Source of the DNA: Dipetalonema caudispina
Lineage: Eukaryota > Nematoda > Chromadorea > Rhabditida > Onchocercidae
Direction: 5' to 3'
NCBI GenBank assembly: GCA_013365325.1
Contig: JABVXV010000290.1
Location: 16,405-80,404 of the forward strand
DNA length: 64,000 bases
The notes below the pieces were generated by a model, which had not been told where the DNA came from, did not search any database, and worked only from the letters and a program-made list of their open reading frames with translations. Below, piece after piece: positions 37,414 to 49,005 of the stretch; within the stretch, counting starts at the first letter, position 1; every line of letters starts with the position of its first letter. A program made the position numbers and the translations under genes.

Positions 37414-38975
37414 CGGACCTGTTCAAAAATGAGGAAAAGAAGAAAATAAAGGGAGAATATTACACTTCTTACATTTTACTTTACCGCATTACACTTCGCT
37501 AAAGTAAATGAGAGTGAGTTTGCAACAAACGGATTGCATTCTCTCTTTTTTGTGGAACTTTGCTACAATGATTCATATTTGTTTATTTTCACTTCTATTC
37601 CCTTCTTCATAAATACCTAAGGGATCTCTGTTCGTCTGGATTGTTAAGACTAATAAAGTTGACAAATTATAATTCGCTAATTTTTTCTGAAGTTTCTCTA
37701 TAAAATGACCAGCTGTTAATGGAATTGGCATAAAACTTCCGGTTGAATCATTTTCTATGTTGATTTAAATTACTTTATTTTTGATTCATATTACCTCCCA
37801 TCAAGCTAAACATCATTCCTAGCTACATACGGTTTTCAAGTTAACAAAAAAGGTATACTGTTTTGATCTAGCAGTTCCTAGTGTAGAGAGCCGCTAGTGC
37901 TTCTGTACGAAGCCAACAATTGAGTAAAAGTGAAAGAGAAGGAAACAGGAAAAAGAGGAATGATATATTGCAGGAAGATTTCCTGAAAGGGTCAGTAAGG
38001 ACAGCGGTTGACCTTTGCCGATGACTTTACTCAGTCTTTCCATTGATGACTATCAAATTTAAAAGCATGGAATAGATGGTAAAACACCTTCAAATTGAAA
38101 TTTAGCATCAAACTTCTGCAAAATGGTTGATACGAGAATTAAGCAACAAGTGCATGTTGAAACCCATTTCATTTTAGAGAAATTTTTTCGGATTTAAACG
38201 TAAGATTACATTTTGAGAAACTTTGCTCACTTTTTTATCCAAAAAGGAGCAAACTGCCGTGCTAATCTTTTGGGAAAAATTTAGGCTCAGTAGCAATCAT
38301 CTTCAATTTTCAATTAATTGGTATATGATATTTATGAAAATTTGCGAGCATGGAATAGCGCGTTGATCAAATGAGTCAAGTGATGGATGAGAAAATCAAG
38401 TTGGAATCCTCCTACTCACACTATAACTCGATCAGATCAACGTGAGTAGTTGTGATATTGTGATATATATGTGATCAGGAATGATCGCGCTGCCTTATTA
38501 GCACCGTTATCACTTTAGCTTCTCGATTCAGGCTTAACTTCTTGCAATCCTAAAACGTTTATAGTGTATTTCTTCTTCTCTGCAAATAAAATTAAATAAA
38601 AATATATTTCCTTGCCATTTTAATTCAGAAATTTCTACGAATTTCCCAACTTTTGCGAATTATTCTGACTTTCACCAGGAAAAAAAATTAGTCATTGTTG
38701 CTAAAAATAATTAATTTTGCTCGCATTTAAGTATTTGTTTGCTTTTTCCGGTGATGATTACTACTGACATTTCCAACAATAACTTGAGACAAGTTTGGCT
38801 GATTAATTAAGGACTTGGTACTTCCTAATCAAGTAAATATATCGCCACAAAAGAGATATATTCTCTGCTGCAAGTGGAGGCACTGATACCTGTTGGGAAT
38901 GAACAGGGATACTTGGCTGTTTATCAATATGAGTAAATTAGCAGTTATCATTCCATCATTTGCTTATCACTATGA

Positions 38976-41900
38976 TCAGAAATCAATGCCGCATTGCCGT
39001 GTTATATTCATCGTTTGATATCGTTGATAAAGAACAGTTGAGGGAGCGAAGCGATGCAAGAATGTGAAGACAATATAAAGCAGACTAATACCGAGAAGGT
39101 CACCGACGGACGTCAATACCGGCACCGAACTGTTATCTGGATCTATCCGGAGGCACCACAAACCATAAACTACCACTTGACATAAATAAAACAATAGTAA
39201 GCCCTAAAAACTGTAAAGATAAGCCCCATATGCATAATTTATTAGATCAAATTATTTCGAAATAATCATCTCAACTAGACTTGGTTCAAGTTAAAATTAA
39301 ATTGAAATCAACTATTACTACTTTAGAATAGAACTATACATTTTCATCAGTTTATCTAAATCATCAACTAATTCATTGACTGAATGATTTATAATGATGT
39401 CTCGAAATTCATGGGAGTTTGTTACTTGTACAAAAGCAGCCACAACATATGTTCCAACAAAAATCCAACTGAAGCCAACATTTTTGGCTGTGAAAATAAC
39501 CACAATGACAAACAAAAAATTGTACGGGATTGCTGTTATTAACAGAAGAAATGCTACTTTGGAGTCCAAATCTGAAATCAATAGCATAATTGTTGTGTCG
39601 TGAATTGTTGTAAAATCCTACAAACAATGATATTTATTATTATTTGCAAGGCAGTTAATTTTTTGTATTATCAATCCTTTCTGATTTGTATTGAGTCACA
39701 TTCTCGAATGCTTTTTCCTTCTCACTTTATGTTACTTTTTCCCGATAATGGCTTATTGCTTGTTGTTTGTTCCATATTATTTTAGACCAAGGAATTGATC
39801 ATAGGAAGCAAATTTGAATGATTTTTTATTTGTATTCAAAATTGATTGTAAACATTGGCGTGACTCGTAATATCACTAAAACATTTAACTTTCTCAGTAA
39901 TAATAAATGGATCCTTATGAGTCATGAAGTTTTACGGAGAAGATGAAAACCTTGGAGGTGAAGAGCACAATGATCGATCAACAGATCTTAACAATCATCA
40001 ATTAGAGCAATCGCCCAAATGATCCTCTTGTAACTACACAAGAAGTTGTTGAACAAATTAATATCAGTCGTATTACTATCGTTTAGCATTTCAAGCAAAT
40101 TGGAATGAGTGGATATCTCTTGGACTAACCGACATCAAAAAATTGTTTGGGAGTTCATTTTAGGCAACAACCATACCATTTATTGATTGGACTATGACGT
40201 GCGACTAAAAGTGGATTTCATACGACAGCTACTGATAACTATAGCAGTGATTAGATGGAAATTGGAAAAGCTCTGAAGAATTCACAAAATTGAACTTGTA
40301 CGGAGGGTGTCATGGGAACTGTTTGATGGTTTGGCATTTTCATCATAAAAAATATGTTGACTGTTACGATTTCATTTTGATCAACAGCGCTCTGTTTAAG
40401 TCTGATTTGAAATTCACGGTTCAAAGTATTCTTTTAGCAACCTAATATTTTGGTAATATTTAAAAATATAATAGCATCATTGAAGAAATTATTTTATAAA
40501 CATCCGATACTCTCCCAAATATTTTGATAAAGAGTTAAAAAAATTGTTATGGACACTCTTGCTTCCATCCTGATGTTCTTCTCTTTCTCCACTGAGAAGT
40601 CCTTTAATGGAAGACACTATATCACCGATTCTCACATGTTATCTTGGAATTTGGCAGCTTCAATTCCCACAAAGTTACTTTGCAGCATTCCTGCCGAAGA
40701 AGGTACCATGAGCAGAGAATCCTTTCTCGCCTGCTACTCTCATTGAGTACTTCCCGAAGTTTTGGGCTGTTGATCAGATAAATCAGTGTACCACAGACGG
40801 AAAAGTAAGTGCTTACGACGTAAACAGAAGAAACGTAATGGATTCAAGAAAGTCCAAATAGTTGTGCCAGCTGGAAGTCTGCCGAGCGAATATTCTGATA
40901 GATGTAACGTTGTAGCAAGACGACTAGACTGTACACTTACTCGGTTACCAGCAAGTCCTATAAATTGATCAAATTCTCTCAGAGAGATAAGTTTGGCTAG
41001 GAGGAAGCAGCAGAAATAAGAAGTTGCGAAAATAGCCAAGCTCTTAGATAATCAAAGATGTATGCTTCATTCAGGTTAATGTCATTGTGAGATGAAATGA
41101 TTGAGCTCTTTCTCTTTGACCCTTTTTTAGCTGAAATCTATGAATAAAAATTTGCAAGCAATGAATGAGAAGGTGACTTTTTGCTTTAAAATGATTCCTA
41201 AATGATTCAGAACTGTACCTGCAATAAGTGGATGAAGTGCAGCAATGCCAGGAAAAACAACAATCGCTGATTGAAGCAGTAAGCCACTGCAGCTGAAATC
41301 TGAAACAGTATAGACTACTGGCACTTCGAAGCTAGCAGCATCTGTAAGCTCTCAAAAGTAGATGAAGCTTAAGCTAATTCAAAAATTTGTCTTAACTTTA
41401 AACAGAATACAAGAATAAATCTTTCGCAAAGAATAGAAATTTGCAAAGTCCGAGAGCAATGGCTGATAACAAAATTTCAGATAATTTTCACTATCTTTAG
41501 AATATTTTTTTGAAAAAATTTTAGTCACAAACACTGACCATCCGACAATGATAGCTGCTGTAACAGCAAACCAACCGTCCCTCAGAACAGGCCTCGTAAG
41601 TGGTTCCTTCACAGCATAATAAGTGAGAAATGGTGTTATACCAAGTAAAAATATCACCACTGCAATGTTGAGGATGTATAATTTGTGGATGTACATGTAA
41701 ACCATTAACATTCCTATGCCAATCTGAAAGGTCATAGGATTATTTTGATAATGGCCTAATAGTATATGAGGTTTAAATGTTGTAGTGACTAACTCCTTAT
41801 TTACTTTATAAAGCATTTTAGACAGTTTTAACGTAATGCAGTAATCCATTAGAAAATAAAATAATACAGCAAACGAAATTCATTAAATTTCGGATCAGTT

Positions 41901-44900
41901 CCTACTTCTTTTAGTAACTACTTAATTGTTATTATAATGTCGGTATTCATTTAAGGGTTGTATAATTGACTAAAAAAATTCAGACACTTGAAAAACGATT
42001 TAAGAAAACTTATTCGAAATGTAAATTCATAAAACCTAGAACTCTCTTCAGTCAAAATACCAGTTGTTTAGATCGTTTTTGTTCTCCACTAAGAACAATC
42101 AGAGGAAAATTTACCAACATAATTAATGTGATAAAGTCGCTGAGGGTTGCCGTTAGTGGCGCAGCAATGTTATCGGGATCAACACCATACCGACGGGCAG
42201 AAACAACGATAGCTATCATCACGAAGCCAACAACAAGAGAGGATAATGTTGCCGTGTAAATACCGCTTGAAAGTACCATTACTGCATGAGATTGCTTGAA
42301 CTACAAAGTTGAATTAATGACACCCATGAAATCACTCAATCTGGACGACAAAAGAAATGTCAAAGTATTAAGTCACGTTCTCTATTCATTTTCTCAATGT
42401 AAAGTAATTTAGGTAGAAAAGAATTGAATATGTCAGCTCGCTAGATCAAATGAATCATCCCAATGATTTTATGCGGATTTATTCTGGACGTCATTTTTCA
42501 GGCTTTTTTTTTTCCCAGTCTCGCAGTGAGCAAATTTCCCGGCACTCGTTCATGCTACTGTTAAATATAATTAATTGTAGGCAATCCAAGATGACACAAT
42601 ACAAATTCACATAGACTGAGATGATTAACGAACATCGCAATTGATTAAACTAATTGTACTGCTCAATAAAGCCGCAAAAAATGATAAAACGATTGCTTGC
42701 AATTCGATAAGACATAAATTAAATCGAGCAATAAAAAAAATCTCGTCCGCTTTATTCGTTTGACCTGCGTTGCTCTAAAACTAATTCGATCTAATTTTTC
42801 TGATTTCAGAGAAAATTTCAAGAAAATAATTCATTTTCGGCTATCTTCTCTGAATTTCTTATTTTAATAGAATATTTGTACTTATCCGGTATCAATAAAG
42901 CATCCTCACTGAAAAGTATGTAAGCAAACCAGGGTGCAGAATCGTGATGCATATGTTACTTCAAGATTGCCTTTCAAGCCAAGCAAAGCTGGTACCAGGA
43001 TAAATGTTTCAGGTACATATAAAAAAAACCACCAATTTTGCGCTCGTTCAAAAAATAGCCCAGTACAAATTTGTCCCAATCCAGCAACAAAGAACGGCAA
43101 CAATGTCTAGAAGTTTTCTTCTTCGTAATTTCCAAACGTTTCAAAAATTCGAACACAAATATTATTACATTTTAGCGTCTTTTCATATCAAAATATTAAG
43201 CTCTGGCTTTCGATGCTCGCCTCTGTAATCTCCGTAATCACCGTAAATGCGTCATTCTGATGGAAGGACAGATTCCAAAATACTAGATCATTCTCCCTGT
43301 TATAAAAATCAATGACTTACTTGTCTTAAAACGTTGACCAATACTGCCTTTTCTTTTTCTCCACCTAAATTTTGAAATTAATCAAAGCAAGTACATTTTC
43401 AAGACTAAAGTTTTCTAACTGCTTAATTTTCCACTATTCGACATATATTATCATGAAAATCCCGCACGACTCCATCCGGTGTATTCTCGCACGGTCGATA
43501 TAAATGCTTAAGTGGGACATTTCTTGTAAAATATTTCAAAAGCAGCAAATTTTTGAACCTCGTGTAACCCCCTGCAGAGGATCAGATGTAGAAACTATTG
43601 ATTCAGACAGTACTGATTGCGATCGTTGCATTTCTGTCATCGGTGATCCTTCTTTCTTCACTAAAATTTTGAACGACTTAATCGGCAAAATGTTGACAGA
43701 TGCTTTCATTAGCTTGTACACCGTATCTTGCACGGAAGTGTAATATATTAATTGCAAGTTACTCCGAAACAAGAAAAGGAACCACTACAAAGGCTCATAA
43801 TTAGTAGACAACTGTAAATCAACCAATCAACTGATCTAATAAGTCGAAAAATGAGTTAGTTATCTCACAACATTCGTTTTTAGATGAATCCAGCGTGACA
43901 TTTTGCATATACCCGTGCTTCAAAAGCTTTTACTTCATGGTTTCAGCGAGATATAGACCTGGAATCTTTTAAGAAAAGGGATATTGAGGAAGAGTAATAT
44001 TCAGATTAATGTAACCTTAAAAGTTGTAATTCACTGATAACATTCCTTTTTAAATTTCCAATGTTTTTTATCTTCTCCATATTCCCAACCTCATGCCTCG
44101 ATCTTGGTTTAATGATTTCAATAGCACTTGCTCTAAAATGACATCAAAATTGTGGTTAGTGTTAGGAAGTTTCATTTCGATAATATTACCTATCAGTTTC
44201 ATTTTTATTTTCACTGCGGAATATACCAAATATAAAATGAAAACTTCGGAGTTCTTACTTCTTGAAGAAAAATTTGGGATAATCTCTAAAATAGGAAATA
44301 TTTCATTTTGCAAAAAATAATTCTTAAAATTCATGATTTGTAGAAAAGTTCTTCTGATTTTGCATGTTGAATCTTTTATCACTCTTTTTTTATCGCCAGT
44401 TCTTTATTTCTATCTCCGTCGAGACTAATTATTAGTAGACAGAAATAATTTCATTAGAAGTCCTTGTATGTTGTCCTTCACAGCACTTTATGTTGCTTAA
44501 ACTTTTTCAGGTTCTTTGAATTCCTATTAGATTCTTTTGCACTTATACAGGCCCACAAGCTGGGGACAAAAAGTGAATGATTTGAACCCAAAGAGTGTTA
44601 AAACTTCTATTTCTTCAATTTCTAATATTTTATGTCGAGACCATTCAAACGAGTTCAGTATTTATTCGTTTTCGCAAAAACCTCATTTTAAATTAAATTT
44701 AGCTCATCTCAAACTTCAATTCATTTTTATATCAAATTTAGTTTCTTATAGCATTATTGCTATCATTTCTACTATCCATTCGTAATCATTATTGTTAATA
44801 ATTGCAAGCAACGATGCAAATCATTTGCAGAGTTTTATTGACAATGGATAGTTAAGTTATTCTTTTGTTGTTCACATGAAAAACATTATTGTTGTTGACT

Positions 44901-45401
44901 TCAACGTATTTCAATATATTTTCAGCCTTTCGAAAACGTAAATCTCAGAAAAGCCATTTTAGCAGCGTTGTTGTAAAAAGTTTGGAATTGTTGGAAGTTG
45001 CGAAATCCTTCGCCAAATTTTTCCTTCAGCAAAAGTAATTTCTTCTTTTTTAACACAAATACAGTTTCTCTTCACGGAAAGGACTTAATTAGAACAACCT
45101 GTTAATGAAGAACTGAAAAGCAGAGAAATATAAAAGAAAATGTGGAGCAGGAAAAGAAAGAGAAAACATACATACTATTAGCATTGTTGGAATTATTTAA
45201 TTGCCAATACCTGCACAGTGCAGTTTTGATTGAAGATTGGTAATTTTGCTATCTGAAATTAAATAATTCGTGGAATGTAAAGACACACTTACGAGTAAAA
45301 TTATTAATTTTCGAATAATAGTTCCCTGTTTGCACATCACGCCTCGGTGTATGTAGTTGACGCTTGCTGCATCTTGCAAAGTTCACCATCATTCTTTGCA
45401 T
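38976..45401 (-). CDS. SLC41: SLC41-type divalent cation (Mg2+) transporter, 12 exons
   Basis: MgtE-related Mg2+ transporter of the SLC41A family, probably plasma membrane. Exons from 5' to 3': 45401-45293, 45252-45211, 43660-43559, 43364-43321, 43106-42930, 42774-42634, 42300-42115, 41723-41539, 41292-41219, 40957-40817, 39571-39426, 39203-38976. All phases join, giving 524 residues; human SLC41A1 has 513. The first MgtE repeat is LPFFVAGLGQICTG, FILVPALLGLKGNLEVTYAS, NLCLIELQAIVLSF and RYGVDPDNIAAPLTATL. The second is FPGIAALHPLIAGLAGNRVS, VQSSRLATTLHL, LRIDPDNSSVPVLTSVGDLL. Both PDN motifs, which line the pore in this family, are present. The N-terminus (exons 1-3) is hydrophilic and basic, with no family anchor; it is joined by phase only. 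Several donors are GTT-type (GTTTGC at 42929, GTTCGT at 42633). Confidence 0.9.
39905..40440 (+). mobile_element. Decayed mariner-type transposase fragment
   Basis: Inside the SLC41 intron between 39572 and 40816, on the opposite strand to the host gene. Translated pieces in shifting frames resemble a mariner (SETMAR-like) transposase in the correct order: NNHQLEQ, then HFKQIGMSGY-like sequence, LTDIKKLF, PFIDWTMTCD followed by a stop and KWISYD, then MVWHF-like sequence. The block around TCD and KW corresponds to the family's GDEKW motif. Multiple stops and frameshifts make it non-functional. Terminal inverted repeats were not identified, so the limits are approximate. Confidence 0.7.
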
Positions 45402-45861
45402 GCGTGTAGATTATAAATTACATATACCCTCTCTTCGACTTCCATAAACCTGTCTACTGAATTTTGATGCAATAGTTAAATGGTTGGCTGATACATATTT
45501 CAAATTGAAATTTAGTTTTGATTTAATCATCTGTTGCGTGTACTTTGCTCGTTTGCATGCATAAAACTTGATCTGTGCAAACCAAAGACTGCCTTCCTTA
45601 ACTTCCATGCATTGTGATTGGTTGATCACATATTATGGGTGCGAACATTCCTAACAGTAAGATCAAAGAATGATTTAAACAAACAAAGTGATTTTGCCGA
45701 ATTTTGGCCAATGTCGCGAAATTCGAATTTAGGTAGCGAAAATTGAGATAATACATGTCTAAATAATCGAAGTAATTTGTGACCAATTCGTCTTATAAAT
45801 TGTTTAACATAAATCATTTAGCGTATTATCATCCTTCGCTTAATATAGAATTGCTACACAA

Positions 45862-45955
45862 TGTGCTTTTGTTGTCCATGCTTAAGACATGATTGTAATA
45901 GAACGTGCTTAGTTATCCATGCTTACGACAGGGTTGCAACAGTATGCTTCTTTTA
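45862..45955. repeat. Imperfect tandem repeat, unit about 43 bp
   Basis: Two diverged copies, each with GTGCTT, then TTATCCATGCTTA-like and GACA-G-TTG-AA elements, followed by a partial third TGCTTC. It lies upstream of the SLC41 start. Confidence 0.6.
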
Positions 45956-45971
45956 ATACTGCTCCTACTCC

Positions 45972-45995
45972 ATATATATATATATATATATATAT
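45972..45995. repeat. (TA)n microsatellite
   Basis: Twelve TA units. Confidence 0.95.
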
Positions 45996-46439
45996 CGGTC
46001 AGAGGGGGCATTTAGATAAGTGGCACTTCCAAAAAGAGTCACTTCCTCATTAAGCCTCTTTTCCTAGCTTAACACACACCTCCAAGTCATATTGCAAAGT
46101 TTGCTGGTATTACTTCCTTTAAAATCTATACTCAACATATTCAACTACTTGTTTGTGACATACGATCAAGAGGACTTCACCGTCTTCAACAAAAATACAA
46201 ATTTCTTCTACCACAAAAAAATCACAACAGCGAGATAAGGTTTGCTGGCATGTCAACGACAGATAACTACTTCTTTATCATAATTTGACTCCAGTTTTTA
46301 TTTCTATCTGCTGAAATAGTGCAGAAATTTGTACTGCAAGCCTTTCGCATAGGAGAATTCAAATTTGCATGCATATGATCCTTGTCATGTTTTGTTGCAT
46401 GCATCTTTCCTAACTATTTTCTCACATTTTTCTATAATA

Positions 46440-47632
46440 ATGAAAATAAAAGAGAAGAAAAAAGTAAGTTTAATGGATTCAAGAACATTACAAAATTTTT
46501 CTTATTCATATTAGATTGACTAGCAGTCATTACAATGGATGTTTTTTTTCAGCAAATTATTGTTGTCTCGGTCATAATTTTCTTCACTATGGACTATTGT
46601 GGTACTTCCTTTGATATTTGTAAATTATATTCATTAATTCGAATTATACATATTCATTAGAATAATCAAGATCCGAATTTTCAACTTAACTTAGCTCTTG
46701 TTTTAAATCATCTTTATGTACATGGTAGTTTTGAAACTTTAATTTACTTGGTGCAGTATTTATTGATTGCAGTAGCTTGAACATATTGACCTGGCAGAAT
46801 TTTTATTGAAACTGATTTCTTGATGGCAATAAGCATCGTAATAGCATTGTAATTATTTATTATGAAATTATCGCCATAGTGTTCAATAAAAGAATTTTTG
46901 AAAGTCGAACGTTCAAAAATGAACCAAAAAAGGACATTAGCAGTAATATTTGTCTAAAGAGATAAATTAGGCAAATTTCGACTTGCGAAACAAATTAATC
47001 CATACAACAATGATATCAGTTGATAGCTTATGCTAACGAGAAAATAGATTGCTTTTTCATGCAGCGAAAAAATCCTTATCAGGAAATATGAAACTCTCAT
47101 TTGTCCTTATCCCATGTTCTTCATTCTTTTCTTGAATAAGCTTCTATAAAGTTAACATGTTTGATATGCCTAAAAATCAATTAAAAAACAAATGAATCAT
47201 TTGCGGTTATTATGCAGCCTTAAATATTATGAAAAGGATTAACTATTGCTTTTATTATTTCGTTTTCCATAAAAATTGTGCACTGAACTTTTTAGCAGAC
47301 TATTTACGCGAGGAAAGTATCATTGCCGAGCAGAGAATTTGCCGTTTGTAATGTCCGATTCATTTTGTGCCGTTATCATTATGCTTACATATTTCAACCA
47401 TTTTGTTCAAAATTTTTTTATAAATTTTTTTTATTCTCTTCATACAACTTAACTCTGTATTATTTTGTTAAAACTCTTCTTTGTAAGCAGTCTAATCAGT
47501 AGTAGATATTTTTGATTAATTTTGATACCTTTTCTTTCAATTTTTTTGTCTCTCTATGTATACAGAATGTATTTCGAATACCTATTAAGAGCTATGAAAA
47601 AGAGCGAAGCAATGAGAATCCTAAAGCAGTAA
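46440..47632 (+). CDS. Candidate secreted peptide precursor, 63 residues, four exons
   Basis: Exons 46440-46463, 46553-46601, 47296-47347 and 47566-47632 join in phases 0, 1 and 2. Donors are GTAAGT, GTACTT and GTAATG; acceptors are TTTTTTTTCAG, CTTTTTAG and TGTATACAG. The product has a very basic start (MKIKEKKK), a hydrophobic core (QIIVVSVIIFFTMDYCA) that reads as a signal peptide, and a mature part ADYLREESIIAEQRICR-LMYFEYLLRAMKKSEAM, then RILKQ and a stop. The mature part holds one Cys, several possible basic cleavage sites (R, KK) and an amphipathic helix; this suggests a small secreted peptide or neuropeptide-like precursor. No family is recognised. A transmembrane micropeptide is an alternative. 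Found only by exon joining, so RNA support is needed. Confidence 0.42.
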
Positions 47633-49005
47633 CTCATAAGTGGTCACATCCAGACTTTTAAATGGCCATTTATACAAATAAGTTAGCTATGAAAATTTGC
47701 TTCTAAAATTTAAATTTTAGTTAGAGTGGAAGGGGAAAATGCAGTGACAATAATTTGTTCATAGATGTGGATGATGATGAAACAGTTTACTGGAAATAGT
47801 GAAAATTTTGATGTTTTGCCCTTTTCGAGAAGATGAATGTGGTTCAGATAGGTAATGCGGTTATGCAGAAACAACTCGAATCACAGATTTTGTTTTTCAT
47901 TGCTTCCTATATTGCGAACATCATACTGTTTCAATGGGTACCAAATATTATGCTACAAATATGAAATAGTGTTTAAATCAAAAGTCTTTCAAATAAATTG
48001 TATGAACTGCAGGAATTTCCTTAAATATTTCCATATTTTTAATTGAGTTTTGGTTTTTATAATAGTTTATTGTTGGGAATTTACTATTTGTTTGAGAATT
48101 GTAATTTGTCGGGTAGAAAATTAACAAATGAATAAGACATTGATAGCGAAAGATAGGTGGGAGCGAAAAATGCATATTCTTCAGATAATTAATATTTGTA
48201 ATAATGCATTACATTGACAGGGTAGGTTGAAAATTTTCACCCTTTGTTAGTAAAAGTTTGACATGTTTTCCGAACAATAAAACTCTAGAAGATACTATAA
48301 AACCGTTTTGCTTAACACTGAAAAATATTACCGTTTACTTATTTAACTTATTCCGAATAGTGATTTTTGAAACTCGTTTGTTAATCAACAATCATTCGTC
48401 AGGCAATTTAGCTTGGATTCTGTAAAACTTTTCTTCCCAATTTGCAACTTTCTAGAGTGCTGATAGCAAATATATCCTCTTACTTTTCATTCCCACAAAA
48501 AAACATGCGAACGTTGAACGAACTTATAAATATCAAAAAGATTGGTAACGCTGAAAAAATCGAATTAAAAATTAATGATTCAAAAATTCAAATTAAATAT
48601 CTGCTTGACACTTAATACATGGTGATAAATGAATTATTATTAGTACATTAGTTCTCTGTTATTCGACAACAAGCTTCTCAACCGCTTTCTGTTTGTTCTA
48701 TGATCAATTTAATTACTCTTCTGAAGATCGGTTTTACACATTCTTTCCTGTAGTTGTACTCGGTTATAACTTCATTTAACTAGTTTATCCTAACTCTTAA
48801 ATTATATGCATCCAACCTATTTCAACTGCTATCGATAATTCCAAAAATTTTTCTGATAAAATCCAACCTTTTTTCGGTGCCAACCGAAACCTCACATTAT
48901 GCGACAAAATAATACGACTTAAATTCAAAGAAATTTTGATGAATGTAATTAATGAAAAAATAAATAAATTTCTTCTCCAAAGAAATAAATATGAGCGATC
49001 GACTA
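47633..49005. other. Intergenic, no gene seen
   Basis: AT-rich spacer between the 3' ends of the convergent peptide candidate and the grl gene. No conserved coding segment was found. Confidence 0.5.

Larger units (their letters stand above)
26528..38975. other. 12-kb interval without a recognisable gene
   Basis: AT-rich sequence between the Rh and SLC41 genes. Many short open frames occur (for example 28369-28764 minus and 31270-31617 plus), but none shows a domain, a credible start or neighbouring exons in phase. Two isolated start-exon candidates (30494-30543 minus, 33355-33525 plus) are listed separately, and microsatellites occur at 35031 and 37359. Parts of this interval are probably introns or regulatory sequence of the Rh gene. 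Confidence 0.5.
45402..46439. other. Intergenic between divergent SLC41 and peptide gene
   Basis: Spacer between two divergently oriented genes; it holds an imperfect repeat and a TA microsatellite but no recognised coding exon. Confidence 0.5.

Noticed and set aside
39340..39420. Minus-strand frame with FRDI and NELVDDLDKLMK, resembling the orphan exon at 51.6 kb
   Set aside because: It lies in the last SLC41 intron, lacks splice signals, and the likeness is limited to short charged words, probably chance.
42634..42774. Apparent loss of a transmembrane helix in SLC41, suggesting a pseudogene
   Set aside because: An exon at 42774-42634 with NLCLIELQAIVLSF restores the missing helix and joins in phase 0 on both sides.
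44093..44320. 75-codon plus-strand frame with a hydrophobic span
   Set aside because: No acceptor close upstream, an overlapping minus-strand frame is equally long, and it lies inside an SLC41 intron. Not enough support.
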